NCBI RefSeq assembly: GCF_003244315.1
Contig: NZ_QKWH01000006.1
Coordinates: 62,001 to 126,000 of the forward strand
From: Xylanimonas oleitrophica
GTDB lineage: Bacteria; Actinomycetota; Actinomycetes; Actinomycetales; Cellulomonadaceae
Length of the DNA: 64,000 nt
Direction of reading: 5' to 3'
Below are positions 17,501 through 24,604 of the stretch, piece by piece; positions within the stretch are counted from its first letter, which is position 1, and each line of letters begins with the position of its first letter. The notes beneath the pieces were generated by a model that saw only the letters and a list, made by a program, of their open reading frames with translations, was not told the origin of the DNA and did not search any database. The position numbers and the translations under genes were made by a program.

Positions 17501-18745
17501 TCGTGGCAGGGCTCGTCGGGCCGCACCACCGAGGGCACCACCATCGGGGAGGCCATCCAGGCCGCCTCGACCGGTGACGTCACCATCAGCCCGGACGCGT
17601 CCGCGCCGATGGACGGGGCCGACGTCGGCGTCGTCGTGGTGGGCGAGCGCCCGTACGCCGAGGGCATCGGTGACGTCCGGTACGGGGCGGGCTCGCAGTT
17701 CTCGCTGTCGCTCTCGGCCGCCGACCGCTCCACGATCGACAAGGTGTGCGGCGAGCTCACCTGCGTGGTGCTGGTGGTCAGCGGCCGCCCGCAGCTCGTG
17801 GCCGACCAGCTCGGTGACATCGACGCGCTCGTGGCGTCGTGGCTGCCGGGCACCGAGGGCACCGGCGTGGCCGACGTGCTGTTCGGGGAGACGCCGTTCA
17901 CCGGTCGTCTGCCCGTGAGCTGGCCGCGCGTCGACGACCGCACCACGACCAACGTGGGCGACGCCGACTACGACCCGCAGTTCGCGTACGGCTGGGGCCT
18001 GCGCACCGACAGCCCCCGCGACCGCCTGACCGGGCTGCTCGACGGGCTCACCGACCGGTCGGCCGCCGAGCTGGCCGTGCGCCGGGTGCTCGACGCCAAG
18101 GTCTGGGCCGAGGACGGCACGGTGAAGGACGCCAAGGCCGCCCTGCCGCTGCTCCAGACCGCCGCGGCCACGCTGCGCTTCGAGGCCGGCACCGCCGACG
18201 AGGCGGCCACCGCACGCCTCGCCGCGGCGGACGCCGTCGTGAGCGTGGCCCGGGACGTGGCCCAGGCCGCCGTCGCCGCCGGCAGGGGTGCGGCCGACCA
18301 CGCGAAGCTCACCTCCGACGCCGAGCACGCTCTCCTGAGCGGGCAGCCCGGCACGGCGGTGCGGCTCCTCGCCGCAGCGGCCGGTGTCGCGCTCCCCGAG
18401 GGGAACGACGGCGGGGCGCCCGCCTGGGCGGCCAAGGCGATCTACACCGGCGGCGAGCTCGTCTCGCACGACGGCCGCGTCTTCCAGGCGCAGTGGTGGA
18501 CCCAGAACGAGAGGCCGGGCTCGTCGTCGTACGGGGCGTGGGCCGAGGTCGGCACCGAGGTGGCGACGTCGAACGCCGCCGCGCCCGGCGGGGTGGCGCT
18601 GACGTGGACCCGGTCCTGGGTGTACACCGGCGGCGAGGTGGCCGCCCACGGCGGCCACCTGTGGAAGGCCAAGTGGTGGACCCGTGACCAGGCCCCGGGC
18701 ACCGGCGGCCAGTTCGGCCCCTGGCAGGATCTCGGGGCGCTGTAG
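14591..18745 (+). CDS. Secreted multimodular GH3 beta-glucosidase/exo-glucanase
   Basis: 1384 residues. Signal peptide at 1-35. Two related beta-sandwich modules follow at about 55-210 and 225-415 (each with FxWGxDD-type starts and F[S/T]F-like WGF/WAG strands), reminiscent of CIA30/carbohydrate-binding domains. A Calx-beta-like module is at about 425-535. The catalytic GH3 N domain runs from about 540 to 870; VVSDWEG places the nucleophile Asp near 830, and substrate-site motifs GVDAVHGHNN and IKHW are present. The GH3 C domain follows, including GERPYAEG, then a helical linker and two CBM5/12-like modules with AKAIYTGGE and QWWTQNE or KWWTRDQ motifs. It probably releases glucose from plant or fungal beta-glucans outside the cell. 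ATG 14591 is chosen over an in-frame GTG two codons earlier because GGAG is correctly spaced. Confidence 0.9.
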   Translation: MLPLRSTSAAAALALVLGAALPLGFTATATAATAAAPPAQAAPDDPGSGNPPNVGAAIPLDDFEGETLPVFAWGSDDAATPALTRVEATRPDAAGSHALQAEVAALGDGGWAGFSHDFATAQDWSAAGTFSFWFLGTGSGNTLRYELKSGGSSASAATLFETSVVDDAEGWRQVTVDFQDLRKKGDPDAPDRFDPTTAWGYAVTLTDLGAGTWTFDDVALVERAISIASFEGDVELSTDADPVGVFAWGADEASKPTLAITEDDRDGTAPNEGNHVLSGEYQVESGKWGGFSHNLATPQDWSGYGGIRFWWYASQDSRPASPTAGADIRVELKDDGPDGEHSELWLTTFKDNWSEDGSRWKLVELPFSQFTLRGDHQPGPAEIQNGTLDLTRAWGYALTMPTDTDRTGVRIDDVQVYGSPAAPVAATVAASPDVVLVDAGETASVDLTLRTSDGEPLAEPVTVAYGLGEGGTAVAGEDFAPFEGTVTFEEGTESGAVRSVEVATLPDDEASEARTIPVALTAEGAAVSDARVVINAHGLPYLDASLPTQERVADLVGRMSLEEKVGQMAQAERLGLASQSDIAARGLGSLLSGGGSVPTDNTPSGWADMVDGYQREALTTRWQVPLIYGVDAVHGHNNVIGATLFPHNIGLGATRDPDLAREAARVTAAETRATGIPWTFSPCLCVTRDERWGRSYEAFGEDPALVSAFAAPVVRGFQGADPGEITGSDEVLSTIKHWTGDGGTVYDESVTGSGYPIDQGVTRVADDDELRRLHIDPYVPAIDAGAGSVMPSYSAVQVGDGPEIRMHEHAELNNDVLKGELGFDGFVVSDWEGIDKLPGGTYAQKAVRAVNAGVDMAMAPYNYGDFIAAITAAVEAGTVSQERVDDAVARILTQKFAVGLFEQPFADRSGLDGVGSAEHREVARQAAAKSQVLLKNGDEEPVLPLAGDASVYVAGSTADDLGRQLGGWSISWQGSSGRTTEGTTIGEAIQAASTGDVTISPDASAPMDGADVGVVVVGERPYAEGIGDVRYGAGSQFSLSLSAADRSTIDKVCGELTCVVLVVSGRPQLVADQLGDIDALVASWLPGTEGTGVADVLFGETPFTGRLPVSWPRVDDRTTTNVGDADYDPQFAYGWGLRTDSPRDRLTGLLDGLTDRSAAELAVRRVLDAKVWAEDGTVKDAKAALPLLQTAAATLRFEAGTADEAATARLAAADAVVSVARDVAQAAVAAGRGAADHAKLTSDAEHALLSGQPGTAVRLLAAAAGVALPEGNDGGAPAWAAKAIYTGGELVSHDGRVFQAQWWTQNERPGSSSYGAWAEVGTEVATSNAAAPGGVALTWTRSWVYTGGEVAAHGGHLWKAKWWTRDQAPGTGGQFGPWQDLGAL

Positions 18746-18777
18746 CCGGGACGTGGCGGCTCGTGCCGCCACGCCAC

Positions 18778-18817
18778 GCGAGCCCTCCGGCACGGGATCC
18801 CGTGCCGGAGGGCTCGC
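18778..18817. terminator. Bidirectional terminator between the GH3 gene and the convergent gene
   Basis: Perfect 19-bp stem, 18778-18796 with 18799-18817, minimal loop. It lies between two convergent stop codons and can serve both strands. Confidence 0.85.
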
Positions 18818-18847
18818 GCACGTCCCGACGACGGCGGCGCGGCCGGC

Positions 18848-19435
18848 TCAGCCCAGGTGCGCCAGGAGCACCGGTCCGGGCTGGCCCTCCCACGTGCCGG
18901 TGAGCGTGAGGGCCGAAGGCGGCGGGGTCGCCCCGCCGTCGAGCACGCGCACGACGACGGGGCCGGCGTCGTCGACCTCGCTCGCCGCGGCGGCCCCGGG
19001 CAGCCCGCTGCCGCGCACATGCGTGGCGTCCTCCTTGCGCTGCGGCCCCTCGGGCGTCTCGTAGTACTGGGCCACCTCGGTGCCGCCCTCGCGGATCACG
19101 CGCGTCAGCTCGGTGACGTACACGGGGTCGCTCTCGGCGTCGTACACCCAGCGCCGGCCCAGCACCGAGTGCTCCAGGGTGCCCACCAGGGACGCCTCGG
19201 CCCCTTCCAGCGGGGCGCCGCGATAGGTGAGCGGCACCTGCACCACGGGGCCGCCGGGCGTGCGGACCAGGAACGTCTCGATCCCCACCTGGCCGTCCGG
19301 GTCGTCGAACCGGTAGGCGGCCACCCGCTCCAACCCCGCCGCCGACGAGCCGGGGAACCACGGCTGGCTCGGCAGCCACGACTCCAGCAGCTCCAGCTTG
19401 GTGGGCGTCAGCGTGGCCTTGTGGAGGATCGCCAT
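18848..19435 (-). CDS. Stand-alone maltokinase N-terminal cap-like protein
   Basis: 195 residues resembling the N-terminal cap domain of maltokinase (Mak_N_cap), starting with MAILHKATLTPTKLELLESW; the W-L-P-x-Q-x-W-F stretch and the later VYVTELTRVI region are typical. The kinase domain is absent, so it cannot phosphorylate maltose by itself; in the TreS-Mak-GlgE pathway the cap is fused to the kinase. Such free caps are common in actinobacteria and often mislabelled as glucan branching enzyme. No signal peptide. The start is supported by a TAGCGT -10 box six nucleotides upstream, implying a leaderless transcript. Function unknown. Confidence 0.65.
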   Translation of the reverse strand: MAILHKATLTPTKLELLESWLPSQPWFPGSSAAGLERVAAYRFDDPDGQVGIETFLVRTPGGPVVQVPLTYRGAPLEGAEASLVGTLEHSVLGRRWVYDAESDPVYVTELTRVIREGGTEVAQYYETPEGPQRKEDATHVRGSGLPGAAAASEVDDAGPVVVRVLDGGATPPPSALTLTGTWEGQPGPVLLAHLG

Positions 19436-19441
19436 GCCGCC

Positions 19442-19447
19442 ACGCTA
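19442..19447 (-). promoter_or_regulatory. Leaderless-type -10 box (TAGCGT)
   Basis: On the minus strand TAGCGT is followed by six nucleotides (GGCGGC) and the ATG of the cap-domain gene. There is no Shine-Dalgarno, which fits a leaderless mRNA. Confidence 0.5.
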
Positions 19448-19559
19448 GCGAGCCACCGGTGCCCGCGCCCCCGGGCGAGCGCGCGGCGGCCGTGCCTACG
19501 GTGGAAGTGGGTCGCGCAGACCCGAGCGCGCCCCTCCCGCCGACCCTGGAGTGACCACG

Positions 19560-20702
19560 ATGGCCAGCTCGTACGTCCTCGCGTCCCCGTCCCGCTACGT
19601 CCAGGGCTCCGGTGTGCTCGCCGAGCTCGGTGAGCACGTCGGCAAGCTCGGCAGCTCGCCCCTCCTCGTCTCCGACGACGTGGTGTGGGGCATCGTCGAG
19701 GAAGGGCTCTCGGCGAGCTTCGACGACGCGGGCCTGCCGGTGGTCCGCGTCGGGTTCCAGCAGTACGCCACCGCCAAGGCCGTCGACGAGCTCGTGGCCA
19801 CCATCCAGGAGGCGGGGCACGACGTCGTCGTGGGCCTCGGCGGCGGTTCCGCGATCGACGCCGCCAAGGCTGCCGGGCACCTGGCCGGCATCCGGTGGGC
19901 CAGCGTGCCCACGGCCGCATCGAGCGACGCCCCCACCAGCGCGCTCAGCGTGATCTACACGGAGGAGGGGGAGTTCGAGGAGTACCGGTTCTTCCCCCGC
20001 AACCCGGACCTGGTGCTCATCGACACGCGGCTCGTGGCCAACGCCCCGGTGCAGTTCCTCGTCGCGGGCATCGGTGACGCGCTGGCCACGTGGATCGAGG
20101 CGCGGGCCACCGTGCGCGGGCAGGGCTCCACCATGGCGGGCGGCCGCCCGACCCACGCGGGTGCGGCGCTGGCCGAGCTGTCGTGGCGGCTGCTGCACGA
20201 GAACGCCCTGCTGGCGCTCGACGCCGTGCGCGCCAAGGTGGTCACCCCGGCGCTGGAGGCGGTCGTGGAGGCCAACACGCTGCTGTCCGGGCTGGGGTTC
20301 GAGTCCGGGGGTCTGGCCGCCGCGCACGCCATCCACAACGGCCTGACCGCCGCCCCGCAGACCCACGGCCTCTCGCACGGGCAGAAGGTGAACATCGGGT
20401 CCGTCGCCCAGCTCGTGCTCGAGGGCGCGCCGGCGCAGGAGATCGAGGACTTCGTCGTGTTCACCACCGAGGTGGGGCTGCCGAACTCCCTCACCGAGGT
20501 GGGCCTGTCCCCGGAGCACACCGACGAGCTGCGCGCCGTGGCCGAGCTGGCCACCGTCGAGGGCGAGACCATCCACAACATGCCGTTCCCCGTGACGCCG
20601 GACATGGTGGTGCAGGCCCTCGTGGCCGTGGAGGGCATCTCGCGCCGCGTGCGCGCCGAGAACGGGCTGCCCGAGCCCGAGCTCTACGAGGCCGAGCACT
20701 GA
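19560..20702 (+). CDS. GldA-type iron/zinc-containing alcohol (glycerol) dehydrogenase
   Basis: 380 residues, the usual size for family III metal-dependent dehydrogenases that oxidise glycerol or related diols with NAD+. An N-terminal Rossmann-like half carries the pyrophosphate-binding GGGSAIDAAKAAG. The metal site is recognisable from the Asp in GIGDALATW, His in AHAIHNGL and His in THGLSHGQK. PTAASSDAP precedes the substrate cleft. ATG 19560 is preferred over GTG 19551 since GGAG is 8 nt before it. A TACGGT -10 box lies at 19497-19502. No dihydroxyacetone kinase or glycerol transporter is adjacent, so the physiological substrate is uncertain. Confidence 0.88.
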   Translation: MASSYVLASPSRYVQGSGVLAELGEHVGKLGSSPLLVSDDVVWGIVEEGLSASFDDAGLPVVRVGFQQYATAKAVDELVATIQEAGHDVVVGLGGGSAIDAAKAAGHLAGIRWASVPTAASSDAPTSALSVIYTEEGEFEEYRFFPRNPDLVLIDTRLVANAPVQFLVAGIGDALATWIEARATVRGQGSTMAGGRPTHAGAALAELSWRLLHENALLALDAVRAKVVTPALEAVVEANTLLSGLGFESGGLAAAHAIHNGLTAAPQTHGLSHGQKVNIGSVAQLVLEGAPAQEIEDFVVFTTEVGLPNSLTEVGLSPEHTDELRAVAELATVEGETIHNMPFPVTPDMVVQALVAVEGISRRVRAENGLPEPELYEAEH

Positions 20703-20751
20703 CCCGGGTGCCGGCGGTGCCGGGCCCGGCCGCAGGTGGGAGCCTGGTGCC

Positions 20752-21255
20752 ATGAGCAGCACCGGTGCCCCCGTGAGCCCGCACGACGACGGCGACCTCA
20801 CCGCCCTGATCGCCCGCATCGAGGCCGAGGAGCGCGAGCTCGTGCTCCCCGCCTTCACCCACGACGACGCATGGCGCCTGGGGTGCCTGCTCGTCGAGCT
20901 CGCCACCGAGCGCGACCTGGCCGTCACCATCGACGTGCGCAAGGGGACCCAGCAGGTGTTCCACGCCGCGCGCGAGGGCACGACGCCGGACAACGACACG
21001 TGGGTGGAGCGCAAGGTGCGTGTCGTCTACCGGTTCGGGGCGTCGTCGTACCTCGTGGGCCGGCGTGCCGCGGCGAAGGGCGACGACTTCAACGCCAAGC
21101 ACCAGCTGCCGCTGCAGGAGTACGCCGCCCACGGCGGGGCGTTCCCGGTGCGGGTCGAGGGCGTCGGCATCGTCGGTGTGGTCACCGTCTCCGGGCTGGC
21201 GCAGGGCGACGACCACGCCCTGGTGGTCGAGGCCCTGCGTGCCTTCAAGGGCTGA
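20752..21255 (+). CDS. UPF0303 / heme-degrading-domain family protein
   Basis: 167 residues of the HbpS/GlcG-like fold in the UPF0303 (YBR137W-like) branch. Characteristic segments are RLGCLLVELA, TIDVRKGTQQVFHAA, a DNDTWVERKVRVVYRFG core and a C-terminal GVVTVSGLAQGDDHALVVEAL. Family members have been reported to bind small ligands or heme, but no enzymatic reaction is established for this subgroup. It is a soluble cytoplasmic protein. Ribosome-binding site AGGTGGGAG precedes ATG 20752 somewhat distantly. It sits 49 bp after the dehydrogenase and may be cotranscribed with it. Confidence 0.75.
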   Translation: MSSTGAPVSPHDDGDLTALIARIEAEERELVLPAFTHDDAWRLGCLLVELATERDLAVTIDVRKGTQQVFHAAREGTTPDNDTWVERKVRVVYRFGASSYLVGRRAAAKGDDFNAKHQLPLQEYAAHGGAFPVRVEGVGIVGVVTVSGLAQGDDHALVVEALRAFKG

Positions 21256-21284
21256 GAGCCGGCGCGCCGGCCGCCGCGCTTGCG

Positions 21285-21310
21285 GTTGACGCTGCGTCAA
21301 CCTCTAGCGT
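21285..21310 (+). promoter_or_regulatory. 17-bp palindrome and TAGCGT box upstream of the MerR-family gene
   Basis: GTTGACGC-T-GCGTCAAC (21285-21301) is a perfect palindrome that contains a TTGACG hexamer, directly followed by TAGCGT (21305-21310), seven nucleotides from the ATG. Placement over the promoter is what one expects for autoregulation by a MerR-type dimer. Confidence 0.55.
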
Positions 21311-21317
21311 CGTCGGC

Positions 21318-22076
21318 ATGGACTGGTCCATCCAGGAGATCGCCCGCCTCGCCGGCGTCAGCAGCCGCACCCTGCGGCACTACGACGCCGTCGGCCTGCT
21401 CCACCCGTCCCGCGTCGCGGCCGGGGGAGTGCGCCGCTACGACCGGGCTGCCGTGGCACGCCTTCAGCGCATCCTGCTGCTGCGCGAGCTCGGGCTCGGC
21501 CTCGAGGCCGTCGGCCGCGTGCTCGCCGAGCAGACCGACGAGGCCCGCGCGCTGCGCGACCACCTGGACGCCCTGCGCACCGAACGCGCACGGCTGGACC
21601 GGCAGGTCGCGTCGGTGGAGCGCACGCTCGCCGCGCTGGAGGGAGGAGAACGGCTCATGGCTGCCGACATGCTCGACGGGTTCGACCACACCCAGCACCG
21701 CGAGGAGGTGGAGCGCCGCTGGGGACGGGACGCCTACGCCCGCTCCGACGCCTGGTGGCGGGGCCTCGGCGACGAGGACCGGGAACGGTGGAAGCAGGAC
21801 GCCCAGCAGCTCGGCGAGGACTGGGCCGCCGCCGCCCGCGCCGGCGTCGACCCCGCCTCCGACGAGGCGCAGGCGCTCGCCGCCCGCCACGCCCGGTGGC
21901 TCGCCACCGTGCCCGGCACCCCCGGGCACGAGCAGGGGCGCGCTCCGGACGAGTACCTGCTCGGCCTCGGAGAGATGTACGTGGCCGACGAGCGGTTCGC
22001 CGCCGCCTACGGCGGCACTGACGGCGCACGCCTCGTGCGCGACGCCCTGCGCGTCCACGTCGAGCGCCGCGCCTGA
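21318..22076 (+). CDS. MerR-family regulator with TipAS-like antibiotic-binding domain
   Basis: 252 residues. Winged helix-turn-helix at about 3-75 (IQEIARLAGVSSRTLRHYDA, then GVRRYDRAAVARLQRI), a dimerising coiled coil at about 80-115, and a C-terminal TipAS-like helical domain at about 130-250 (DHTQHREEVERRWG, DAWWRGLG, YLLGLGEMYVADERFAAAYGG). TipA proteins bind thiopeptide-like drugs and activate transcription; here the C-terminal sequence supports ligand sensing, the ligand being unknown. The start at 21318 is set by the MerR N terminus; there is no Shine-Dalgarno, and the TAGCGT box 7 nt away suggests a leaderless message controlled by the palindrome at 21285. Confidence 0.88.
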   Translation: MDWSIQEIARLAGVSSRTLRHYDAVGLLHPSRVAAGGVRRYDRAAVARLQRILLLRELGLGLEAVGRVLAEQTDEARALRDHLDALRTERARLDRQVASVERTLAALEGGERLMAADMLDGFDHTQHREEVERRWGRDAYARSDAWWRGLGDEDRERWKQDAQQLGEDWAAAARAGVDPASDEAQALAARHARWLATVPGTPGHEQGRAPDEYLLGLGEMYVADERFAAAYGGTDGARLVRDALRVHVERRA

Positions 22077-22092
22077 GCCGCGCCGCACACCA

Positions 22093-22131
22093 CCCGGCGC
22101 GGGACCTCGCCTCACGGCGGCCCGCGCCGGG
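22093..22131 (+). terminator. Hairpin terminator after the MerR-family gene
   Basis: Perfect 11-bp stem CCCGGCGCGGG (22093-22103) with 22121-22131, loop of 17 nt, starting 16 bp after the stop codon. Confidence 0.65.
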
Positions 22132-22260
22132 CGGCCGGATCCGCCGTCCGCGCGGGGAGCCGAGCTCGCACCGCACCGGCCCCGCGCCCACCGGCCCTAG
22201 GGCATGTGGATCACGTGGTTCCCCGCTGGTGGGTGAGTCTTGAACGGTCGGGCTGAGCGC

Positions 22261-22914
22261 TCATCCCACCCATCCCGGCGCCGCCGTCAGCTCCCGGATG
22301 TCGTCGACGAGTCGCGCCGTATGGAACCCGTCGGCGGAGGCATGGTGCACCTGGACGGCCAGCGGCATGAACGTGCGCCCATCCCGTTCGACGTGCCGGC
22401 CGATCGTGAAGATGGGCAGCAGGTGCCGGGTGCCGTCGTCGATCTGGAGCGAGAACCCGGTGAAGTGCGTCCACGGCACGCTCGAGACGTCGAACACGTC
22501 GGGCGGTAGCTCGCCCTGCGGGAACATCGTGGTCGCGGACGCCGCATCCGCGAGCACCTCGGCAGTGCGCTCATGGAAGGTGGCGAAGTCCGTGTCGTAC
22601 TGCGACCAGACTGCGGCGAACGTCTCGCGCGCCGCGTTGAACACGGTGAACGCTGGATGCACGACGGGCCACGTCGCGGGCGCGCCAGCTTCGGTGAGCG
22701 CCATCCGGAACTCACGGCGACGATTGACGGCGTTCGCGATCGCCCAGATCTGCGCGAGGTACGTCTTGCGCCCCGTGCGTCGCAGCGCTGCGAGGAGCGG
22801 GGTCACGTCGATCTCGACGGTGATGGCGTAGGTGCACGGCACCTGATCGCGGTAGTACTCGAACGTCTCGCGGCGCGTCCACGTCTCGAGGTCGATCGGT
22901 TCGGGCAGGATCAT
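22261..22914 (-). CDS. Type A chloramphenicol O-acetyltransferase
   Basis: 217 residues, the standard length for CatA-type enzymes that acetylate chloramphenicol from acetyl-CoA. The active-site signature VHHASADGFH is complete: H191 is the general base and D195 the structural Asp. TYAITVEIDVT near the N terminus, the RxxFR[M/T] segment (REFRMAL) and the HPxFTVFN segment are also typical of the trimeric CAT fold. Local GC is visibly lower than in flanking genes, and the gene is flanked by unrelated regions with no transporter or integrase, so past acquisition is plausible. Functional resistance is likely but unproven. The ATG has a weak ribosome-binding site. Confidence 0.9.
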   Translation of the reverse strand: MILPEPIDLETWTRRETFEYYRDQVPCTYAITVEIDVTPLLAALRRTGRKTYLAQIWAIANAVNRRREFRMALTEAGAPATWPVVHPAFTVFNAARETFAAVWSQYDTDFATFHERTAEVLADAASATTMFPQGELPPDVFDVSSVPWTHFTGFSLQIDDGTRHLLPIFTIGRHVERDGRTFMPLAVQVHHASADGFHTARLVDDIRELTAAPGWVG

Positions 22915-22997
22915 CCGCCCATACTCACAGCACCTCGCGACGTGTCACCGTTCAACGCCCGCCGAGAAGGCCTCGAACCCTCGTGATCGACACGGCC

Positions 22998-23003
22998 TAG
23001 GCT
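22998..23003 (+). promoter_or_regulatory. Leaderless-type -10 box (TAGGCT)
   Basis: TAGGCT is followed by six nucleotides and the ATG at 23010. No Shine-Dalgarno is present. Confidence 0.45.
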
Positions 23004-23009
23004 CCACGC

Positions 23010-23429
23010 ATGGACGACTGGGCCGCACAGCGCACCGAGGCCGCCCGCGTGCAGGCGCGGCTCCTCCAGGCGCGGCAGGACGCCGAGCACGAGCGCGCCG
23101 AGGCGCTGCTGCGCGCCTTCGTCCCCGTGGCGCTGCGCCACGGCCCGGCTCCCGAGCCGCTGCAGGTGCGCGGCTACGGCGGCCGCGGCACCGCACGCAC
23201 CGCGCTGCGCGGCTGGTACCTGCGCCACGACCGCACCGCCGGCCTGTGCGTCGACGGCCACTTCTACGTGCTCACCGCCCCGCTCGGCCTCCTCGACAGG
23301 CTCCGCGGCGTGCGACCCGCCCCGGCGCGCCCGCCCCTGACCCTCGGTGCGGGCGGCAAGGACGGCGACTCCATCGACCTGGCCGACGCCCTCGAGCGCC
23401 TGCTGCCCGGCTGGCGCGACCGGGCCTGA
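23010..23429 (+). CDS. Small conserved-looking actinobacterial protein of unknown function
   Basis: 139 residues. An N-terminal amphipathic helix rich in Ala/Gln/Arg (residues 5-40) precedes a beta-rich part with GYGGRGTARTALRGWYLRHD and LCVDGHFYVLTAP, ending in a basic/acidic tail. No signal peptide or membrane helix. I know of no function; the strand pattern suggests a small sensor or binding domain. It has the leaderless-type promoter described above. The stop codon lies inside the first unit of a 16-bp tandem repeat. Confidence 0.6.
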   Translation: MDDWAAQRTEAARVQARLLQARQDAEHERAEALLRAFVPVALRHGPAPEPLQVRGYGGRGTARTALRGWYLRHDRTAGLCVDGHFYVLTAPLGLLDRLRGVRPAPARPPLTLGAGGKDGDSIDLADALERLLPGWRDRA

Positions 23430-23468
23430 CACCGACCGGGCCTGACACCGACCGGGCCCGACACCGTT
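23421..23468 (+). repeat. Three tandem copies of a 16-bp unit
   Basis: CGGGCCTGACACCGAC at 23421-23436 and 23437-23452, with a diverged third copy at 23453-23468. The first copy includes the end of the upstream gene. It is probably replication-slippage duplication; a role in RNA structure is possible. Confidence 0.75.
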
Positions 23469-23571
23469 CGGGCGGCCGACGCCCACCGCTCGCCCCTCGT
23501 TCGCCCGCCCGACACCTCACCCCGCTGGGATCAGGACGTCCGCAGTCCCCCCTTTGCGTGAGGAGTCAGGA

Positions 23572-24438
23572 ATGCGCACCACCGGTACCACCAGGCTCGT
23601 CCGCGGCGTCGTCGCCGCGGCGCTCGCGGCCACGGCCGCGCTCGTCCCCGCCACCGCCGCGACGGCGTCGTCGGCCGATGTCGTGCTCGGCACGCCGCAC
23701 GCTCGGGCGCACGCCCACAACGACTACGAGCACCAGCGCCCCCTGCTGGACGCGCTGCAGCACGGCTTCACCAGCGTCGAGGCCGACGTGTGGCTCATCG
23801 ACGGCGAGCTGCGCGTGGCGCACGAGTCGCGCCAGACCCGCCCGGGCCGCACTCTCGAGAGCCTCTACCTGGCGCCGCTGCGCGACGTCGTGCGGGCGGG
23901 CGGCGGGCGGGTGTACCCCGGCTGGGACGGCACCTTCCAGCTCCTGGTGGACATCAAGTCCGACGGCGAGCGCACCTACGCCGCGGTGGAGCGCGCCCTG
24001 GCCGCCTACCCGGAGGTGTTCGTGCGGTACGCCGACGGGCAGGTGCACGGCGGGCCGGTCCAGGCGGTCATCAGCGGCAACCGGCCGCTGGCCACCATGA
24101 CGGCGGCACGGGAGCGGTACGGGTTCTACGACGGCCGCTCGGGCGACGTCCGCTCGGGGCGCCCGACCACGCTGATGCCGCTGGTCAGCGAGAGCTGGAC
24201 GACGATGTTCAGCTGGCGCGGGTCGGGCTCGATGCCGGCGGCGCAGCGCACCCGCCTGCGCGACTACGTGGCCCAGGCGCACGCGAGCGGCTACCGGGTG
24301 CGGTTCTGGAACACGCCGGACTCGGCGGGTGCCGCGCGCGAGGCCGTGTGGCGGGAGCTGCTCGCCGCGGGCGTCGACCACATCAACACCGACGACCTGG
24401 CCGGCCTGGACCGGTTCCTGGCGGCGAACGGCGGCTGA
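23572..24438 (+). CDS. Secreted GDPD/PI-PLC-like phosphodiesterase
   Basis: 288 residues with a signal peptide (basic N terminus, hydrophobic core, cleavage near ATA-TASSA at about 33). The mature part is a TIM-barrel phosphodiesterase of the GDPD/PI-PLC-like superfamily: the first active-site strand contains HAHNDYEHQRPLLDAL, the metal-site ExD is in SVEADVWL, and the barrel closes with INTDDLAGL. This is closest to the GDPD-like subgroup that includes fungal Aim6, whose substrates are unclear; lipid head-group release is a reasonable guess. GAGGAGTCAGGA precedes ATG 23572, which is preferred over an in-frame codon six residues upstream. Confidence 0.8.
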   Translation: MRTTGTTRLVRGVVAAALAATAALVPATAATASSADVVLGTPHARAHAHNDYEHQRPLLDALQHGFTSVEADVWLIDGELRVAHESRQTRPGRTLESLYLAPLRDVVRAGGGRVYPGWDGTFQLLVDIKSDGERTYAAVERALAAYPEVFVRYADGQVHGGPVQAVISGNRPLATMTAARERYGFYDGRSGDVRSGRPTTLMPLVSESWTTMFSWRGSGSMPAAQRTRLRDYVAQAHASGYRVRFWNTPDSAGAAREAVWRELLAAGVDHINTDDLAGLDRFLAANGG

Positions 24439-24451
24439 CCGCCGCGGCACG

Positions 24452-24487
24452 GCGTGGCCCGGCCCCGACGTGAGGGCCGGGCCACGC
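24452..24487 (+). terminator. Hairpin terminator after the phosphodiesterase gene
   Basis: Perfect 14-bp stem (24452-24465 with 24474-24487), 8-nt loop, beginning 13 bp after the stop. Confidence 0.8.
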
Positions 24488-24604
24488 TCCGCCCTGGGCT
24501 CTGGTGCCCGGCTCCCGGCGCGGCCTTTGCCCAGTTTGTCTTCCCGCCGGGCACACTGACCCTGCCCGGCCCGCACCCACTCATGCCTGAGGAGAACCTC
24601 CACC

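Noticed and set aside
14549-18793. A 1414-codon open frame antisense to the GH3 gene
   Set aside because: Composition artefact opposite a well-supported gene; no domain, no ribosome-binding site.
22967-22985. On the minus strand a GGGTTCGAGGCC sequence forms a T-arm-like 5-bp stem with a TTCGAGG loop, as in a tRNA
   Set aside because: No matching anticodon arm, D arm or acceptor stem surrounds it, so no tRNA gene is called. It could at most be a remnant left by past integration near the chloramphenicol acetyltransferase gene.
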